Positions 4,801 to 7,582 of a stretch of 7,582 bases of DNA are shown here, one piece after another. The number at the start of each line of letters is the position of its first letter. Positions within the stretch are counted from its first letter, which is position 1. The stretch comes from JBIQLO01 sp044464175 (GTDB lineage Bacteria; Planctomycetota; Phycisphaerae; Tepidisphaerales; Tepidisphaeraceae). The notes below the pieces were generated by a model. The model was not told the DNA's origin, did no database searches, and was given only the letters and a program-made list of their open reading frames with translations. The stretch is from positions 1-7,582 of the forward strand of contig JBIQLO010000193.1 of NCBI GenBank assembly GCA_044464175.1, read 5' to 3'. A program made the translations under genes and the position numbers.

Positions 4801-5598
4801 ATGGCCACTGGCAGCCCATTTCCCGGCATGGACCCGTACCTGGAGCAATTCTGGTCCGATGTGCATCCCCGTTTAATCACCTATGCGTGCGACCAGTTGC
4901 AAGGCAACCTGCCCTCTCAGTTCACCGCCCGCATGGAGGAGCGCATCTTCCTTGAATCGGATATCCCCGGGGAGTCCCGCCATGTCATTCCGGACCTGTC
5001 GATCACGCAAGATGAGGATAGCGCGGGCCTTCCAGCCGCCGCCGGCGGCGTCGCCGTGGCCGAACCGATCCTGGTGCAACTCAAGGATGAGCCGGTACGG
5101 CAGCGTTATATTGAAATCATTCATGCCGGCGACACCGGGCGGATCGTCACCGTCATCGAATTCATCTCCCCCTCCAACAAGCGCCCCGGCCCGGCCCAAG
5201 CCCTTTATCTGAAAAAACGGTATGACTTGTGGAAGGCGCAGGTCAGCACCGTTGAAATTGACCTGATCCGCCAGGGCGAATCGCTCTTTGGGGACTTTGA
5301 GCTGGACTCCCTCCCCCCGGAACCGGCGACCCACTATGTGGCATGCGCCCACCGGGGCTGGACCCTCATGGCTGCCGAAATTTACCGCCTGCCCCTGCGC
5401 CAGCGTCTGCCGGCCATTCGCATCCCCTTGCAGCAGGAGATGCCCGATGTGCCGCTGGACCTTCAGGCTCTGGTGGACCAGTGCTATCGGAATGGGCGGT
5501 ATGACCGCACCAACTATCAACGCCCCCTCCATCCGCCGTTGGACGCGCGGGACGCCGCGTGGGCCCAATCGCTCCTGAATGCCCACAAGGCGCAATGA
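4801..5598 (+). CDS. DUF4058 family protein
   Basis: Uncharacterised protein of 265 residues that I recognise as DUF4058, a family I recall mainly from cyanobacteria and planctomycetes. The diagnostic N-terminus is SPFPGMDPYLEQFWSDVHP (5-23). It is followed by LPSQFTARMEERIF (37-50) and HVIPDLSI (61-68). The most conserved-looking core is YIEII (103-107), VTVIEFISPSNKRPG (116-130) and VSTVEIDLIRQG (148-159). There is no signal peptide or membrane helix. The D65, E120, S123-P124 and basic-residue pattern recalls the PD-(D/E)XK-like core of Uma2 proteins. That comparison is mine and does not establish nuclease activity. The start at 4801 is set by the Shine-Dalgarno and matches the family N-terminus. 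It is expressed alone, divergent from the dehydratase unit and convergent with hemB, with only 8 bases between stops. Nothing shows a functional link to either neighbour. Confidence 0.9.
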   Translation: MATGSPFPGMDPYLEQFWSDVHPRLITYACDQLQGNLPSQFTARMEERIFLESDIPGESRHVIPDLSITQDEDSAGLPAAAGGVAVAEPILVQLKDEPVRQRYIEIIHAGDTGRIVTVIEFISPSNKRPGPAQALYLKKRYDLWKAQVSTVEIDLIRQGESLFGDFELDSLPPEPATHYVACAHRGWTLMAAEIYRLPLRQRLPAIRIPLQQEMPDVPLDLQALVDQCYRNGRYDRTNYQRPLHPPLDARDAAWAQSLLNAHKAQ

Positions 5599-5608
5599 TT
5601 CGCGCCTT
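5587..5608. terminator. Hairpin spanning both convergent stop codons
   Basis: AAGGCGC (5587-5593) and GCGCCTT (5602-5608) form a perfect 7-bp inverted repeat with loop AATGATTC. The loop holds the DUF4058 TGA, and the right arm covers most of the hemB TAA. Being symmetrical, it could act on both transcripts, but neither side has a T run, so it is a weak bidirectional terminator candidate at best. Confidence 0.35.
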
Positions 5609-6596
5609 ACAACAGACGTTCGAGCAGTTCGCCGTAGTAGGTGATGATGAGATCGGCGCCGGCGCGTTTGATGGCCAGGAGGGATTCCAGAACGGCCCGG
5701 TCGTGGTCGATCCAGCCCTTTTGCCCGGCCGCCTCGAGCATGGCGTATTCGCCGCTGACCTGATAGGCCGCCACCGGGATGCGCACCTGTTGGCGAACGG
5801 CCCGGAGGACATCCAAATAGGCGGCGGCCGGTTTGACCATGACCAGATCGGCCCCCTGCTCGATGTCGAGCAGGACCTCGGTAATCGCCTCATCGACGCC
5901 GCGGGCGGGGTCCATCTGGTAGGTGCGGCGGTCGCCGAACTGGGGGGCGGAATCGGCCGCATCGCGGAAGGGACCGTAAAACGCGCTGGCGTACTTCACG
6001 CTGTAGGCCATGATTGAGACGCCGGGAAATCCGGCCGCATCCAGTCCAGCCCGCAGAGCCCCGACAGCGCCATCCATCATGCCGCTGGGGGCGATGACCT
6101 CGGCCCCGGCCCTGGCATGGTTGATCGCCTGCTTCACCAGGCGCGGGATGGTGGCATCGTTGTCCACGGTGGATCCATCGGCCGAGAGCAGGCCGCAGTG
6201 CCCGTGGCTGGTGTATTCGCAGAAGCAGAGGTCCGTCATGCCGAGCATTCCGATCTTTCGGCGGGTGGCCTCCCGCAACAGGCGGCAGACGACGTTGTCC
6301 TCATCCAGCGCGGCAGCGCCGGTGTCATCCTTTTGGGCGCGATCGATGACGCCGAAGACGAGATAGGCTTTGAAGCCCCCCGCCGCGCGCTGGGCCAGCC
6401 AGTCGCAGGCGACATCGACGGACATCTGATGGACCCCCGGCATGGAGCCGATCTCCCGGCGCACGCCCTGGCCGGGACAGACGAAGACCGGGAGGATGAA
6501 GTCGCTCTTAAAGAGCCGCACGCCTTGGAGCATCTGCCGCCAAGTCGGGTTGCGCAGCCGCCGGGGGCGGATTATGGAAGGAAAGGAATCAGCCAT
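5607..6596 (-). CDS. hemB: Delta-aminolevulinic acid dehydratase (porphobilinogen synthase)
   Basis: Condenses two 5-aminolevulinate molecules to porphobilinogen, the second committed step of tetrapyrrole (heme, siroheme, B12) synthesis, in the cytoplasm. Its 329 residues match the usual bacterial length of about 320-340. The start RPRRLRNPTWRQML (10-23) is family-typical. The zinc-ligand cysteines C124, C126 and C134 occur in DLCFCEYTSHGHCG, so this is the cysteine-rich zinc-dependent type, not the Mg-only type. The two Schiff-base lysines are K201 (AYSVKYASAFYGPFRDA) and K255 (VMVKPAAAYLD). IAPSGMMDG (168-176) and YQVSGEYAM (278-286) are also conserved. All catalytic residues appear intact. 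The ATG at 6596 overlaps the end of the upstream DUF89 gene by 8 bases and has no Shine-Dalgarno, so translational coupling or an internal promoter is likely. Confidence 0.98.
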   Translation of the reverse strand: MADSFPSIIRPRRLRNPTWRQMLQGVRLFKSDFILPVFVCPGQGVRREIGSMPGVHQMSVDVACDWLAQRAAGGFKAYLVFGVIDRAQKDDTGAAALDEDNVVCRLLREATRRKIGMLGMTDLCFCEYTSHGHCGLLSADGSTVDNDATIPRLVKQAINHARAGAEVIAPSGMMDGAVGALRAGLDAAGFPGVSIMAYSVKYASAFYGPFRDAADSAPQFGDRRTYQMDPARGVDEAITEVLLDIEQGADLVMVKPAAAYLDVLRAVRQQVRIPVAAYQVSGEYAMLEAAGQKGWIDHDRAVLESLLAIKRAGADLIITYYGELLERLL

Positions 6597-7582
6597 TGCT
6601 CAAATTATAGCCCCGAAACCGGCAGACCACATCAAAGACCTTCCCGCCGCATCGGCGGGCCACCATTTCATCCTTGAGCATCGCCAGATTGACCGCATCG
6701 ACGGAGAAGCGCGCATCGAGGTTGCTCTCTACGCCCCGGCCCATGCCTTCGAGGATGACCAGGTCGGCGTCTTTAGCCGCCGTGTTCAGTTCATCGCTGA
6801 CGGCGCTCAGGTCGATCAACGGTTCGCCCGTGCCCGTGCTGACGCGCTGGAGGGGAAGGTCTTTGAGCGAGGGCTCGGCCGCCAGGAGGCGGTCCCACCA
6901 GGCATTGACATCGGCAATGGTCATGTCGTTGAGCGTCGGGCGCTCATTGGCCGCCAGCACCACCCGCGTGCCGCGCCGGGCCAGCCAGCGGGCCATGGGG
7001 ATCACGCCCAGGACGAAATCGCTGCCGGCGTTGTCGATGAAAAAGACGGCCTTGCGATGGCGGTGGCTTGAACAGCGCTCGGCCAGGGCGTCGAAATCGT
7101 CGATCAGCCAGGGACGCGGGGGAAGGGTCTGGCGCGTGGCGAAGAAGTCGGGGCTGTCGTGGGCGAAGGCTTTGGCGGTCGCCTCGGCCCCCATGTCGAA
7201 GATATTGCCGGCGAAGACGCCCTCTACAACAGCACGAATCTGCTCGATGCCCTCCAAGGCGTCCACCTGCCGGCACACCTCGGCCAGCAGCGGCAGCATT
7301 TTTTCATTTTCCCGGTTCTTCAGGTCGGCGAAGGCATCCACAAAGCCGTGGCGGCGCAGGATGGCGTCGCGCCACCGGTCCATCGTTAGGATCGTCACCC
7401 GCTCGAAATGGTGCGGATCGGCCGCGAAACCGTCAAAAAAGGCGATAAACTCCCGGCGGCAGGCCTCGGCCCGTTCGGCCAGGGCGGACGCCTCAGCGCC
7501 TCGGCGCGTTTCGGCGGCGATGCCCAGGTTCAGGATCGTCTCCAGGTTCCGCTTGAAAAACTCGACCCAGTGGGTCCGCCCG
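6589..7582 (-). CDS. DUF89 metal-dependent phosphatase, PANK4/At2g17340-like, partial
   Basis: Protein of the DUF89 (damage-control phosphatase/ARMT1-like) fold, closest by eye to the C-terminal domain of human pantothenate kinase 4 and plant At2g17340. Those remove phosphate from 4'-phosphopantetheine and its oxidised forms, or from sugar phosphates, using Mn or Co. The right edge cuts off the N-terminus; 330 residues remain, against roughly 370 for a complete single-domain homologue. Visible motifs (numbered from the edge): DRWRDAILRRHGF (68-80), KNRENEKMLPLL (88-99), EGVFAGNIFDMGA (120-132), the metal-site signature FIDNAGSDFVLGVIP (181-195; D183, N184, D188), ANERPTLNDMT (211-221) and LEGMGRGVESN (277-287). 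The frame is open to the edge, so an apparent GTG at 7398 is internal. The stop overlaps the start of hemB by 8 bases, suggesting one transcript. The specific substrate is not determined. Confidence 0.87.
   Translation of the reverse strand, partial: GRTHWVEFFKRNLETILNLGIAAETRRGAEASALAERAEACRREFIAFFDGFAADPHHFERVTILTMDRWRDAILRRHGFVDAFADLKNRENEKMLPLLAEVCRQVDALEGIEQIRAVVEGVFAGNIFDMGAEATAKAFAHDSPDFFATRQTLPPRPWLIDDFDALAERCSSHRHRKAVFFIDNAGSDFVLGVIPMARWLARRGTRVVLAANERPTLNDMTIADVNAWWDRLLAAEPSLKDLPLQRVSTGTGEPLIDLSAVSDELNTAAKDADLVILEGMGRGVESNLDARFSVDAVNLAMLKDEMVARRCGGKVFDVVCRFRGYNLSNG
6604..6614 (-). promoter_or_regulatory. Possible internal hemB promoter: GGGGCTATAAT
   Basis: On the minus strand GGGGCTATAAT contains a perfect -10 hexamer ending 7 bases before the hemB ATG. 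If used it would give an essentially leaderless hemB mRNA. It lies inside the last codons of the DUF89 gene, where TAT AAT encodes Tyr-Asn of GYNLSNG, so protein coding alone may explain it. I found no matching -35 box. Confidence 0.3.

Noticed and set aside
7159..7389. Small plus-strand frame opposite the DUF89 gene
   Set aside because: It is antisense to conserved DUF89 motifs and has no independent support.
7396..7398. GTG at 7398 as the true start of the DUF89 gene
   Set aside because: The frame remains open upstream to the window edge with plausible helical sequence, and homologues extend further N-terminally. The gene is cut by the edge.

Overview
This is a GC-rich bacterial chromosomal window with mostly housekeeping and envelope genes. 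Several traits suggest a planctomycete-like organism, possibly Phycisphaerae: a small Lys/Ala/Gly-rich protein of a type I associate with that group, a G/T-rich spacer repeat that reads as degenerate 'NEPN' when translated, a DUF4058 gene, and a PANK4-like DUF89 phosphatase next to hemB. That assignment is an inference from recollection; no rRNA or other marker gene is present.

Layout. Positions 1-490 (minus) hold the N-terminal part of an acetolactate synthase regulatory subunit, cut by the left edge and unusual after residue 109. Positions 548-937 (minus) encode a small basic, low-complexity protein with a clear ribosome binding site. Divergent from it, 1012-2172 (plus) encodes a class V PLP-dependent aminotransferase-fold enzyme without the cysteine loop of cysteine desulfurases. 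Positions 2173-2574 are a gene-free gap between convergent genes. The gap holds a G/T-rich repeat, a compact element of three hairpins enclosed by 14-bp inverted arms, and a terminator-like hairpin.

Positions 2575-4710 (minus) form a tightly spaced two-gene unit: a soluble CapD/FlaA1-type nucleotide-sugar 4,6-dehydratase followed 3 bases later by a zinc-type MDR dehydrogenase. Together they suggest surface-polysaccharide or nucleotide-sugar metabolism. Divergent from it, 4801-5598 (plus) is a DUF4058 protein with a consensus -10 box and a strong Shine-Dalgarno sequence. It ends 8 bases from the convergent end of hemB (5607-6596, minus). A short hairpin spans both stop codons. hemB overlaps by 8 bases the end of a DUF89 metal-dependent phosphatase (6589 to the right edge, minus), so the two are probably translationally coupled.

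I saw no tRNA, rRNA, CRISPR array, insertion sequence or phage gene. The least explained items are the multi-hairpin element at 2410-2523, the non-canonical C-terminal part of the IlvN-like protein, the uncharacterised basic protein, the DUF89-hemB coupling, and an 11-base promoter-like motif shared by two genes.
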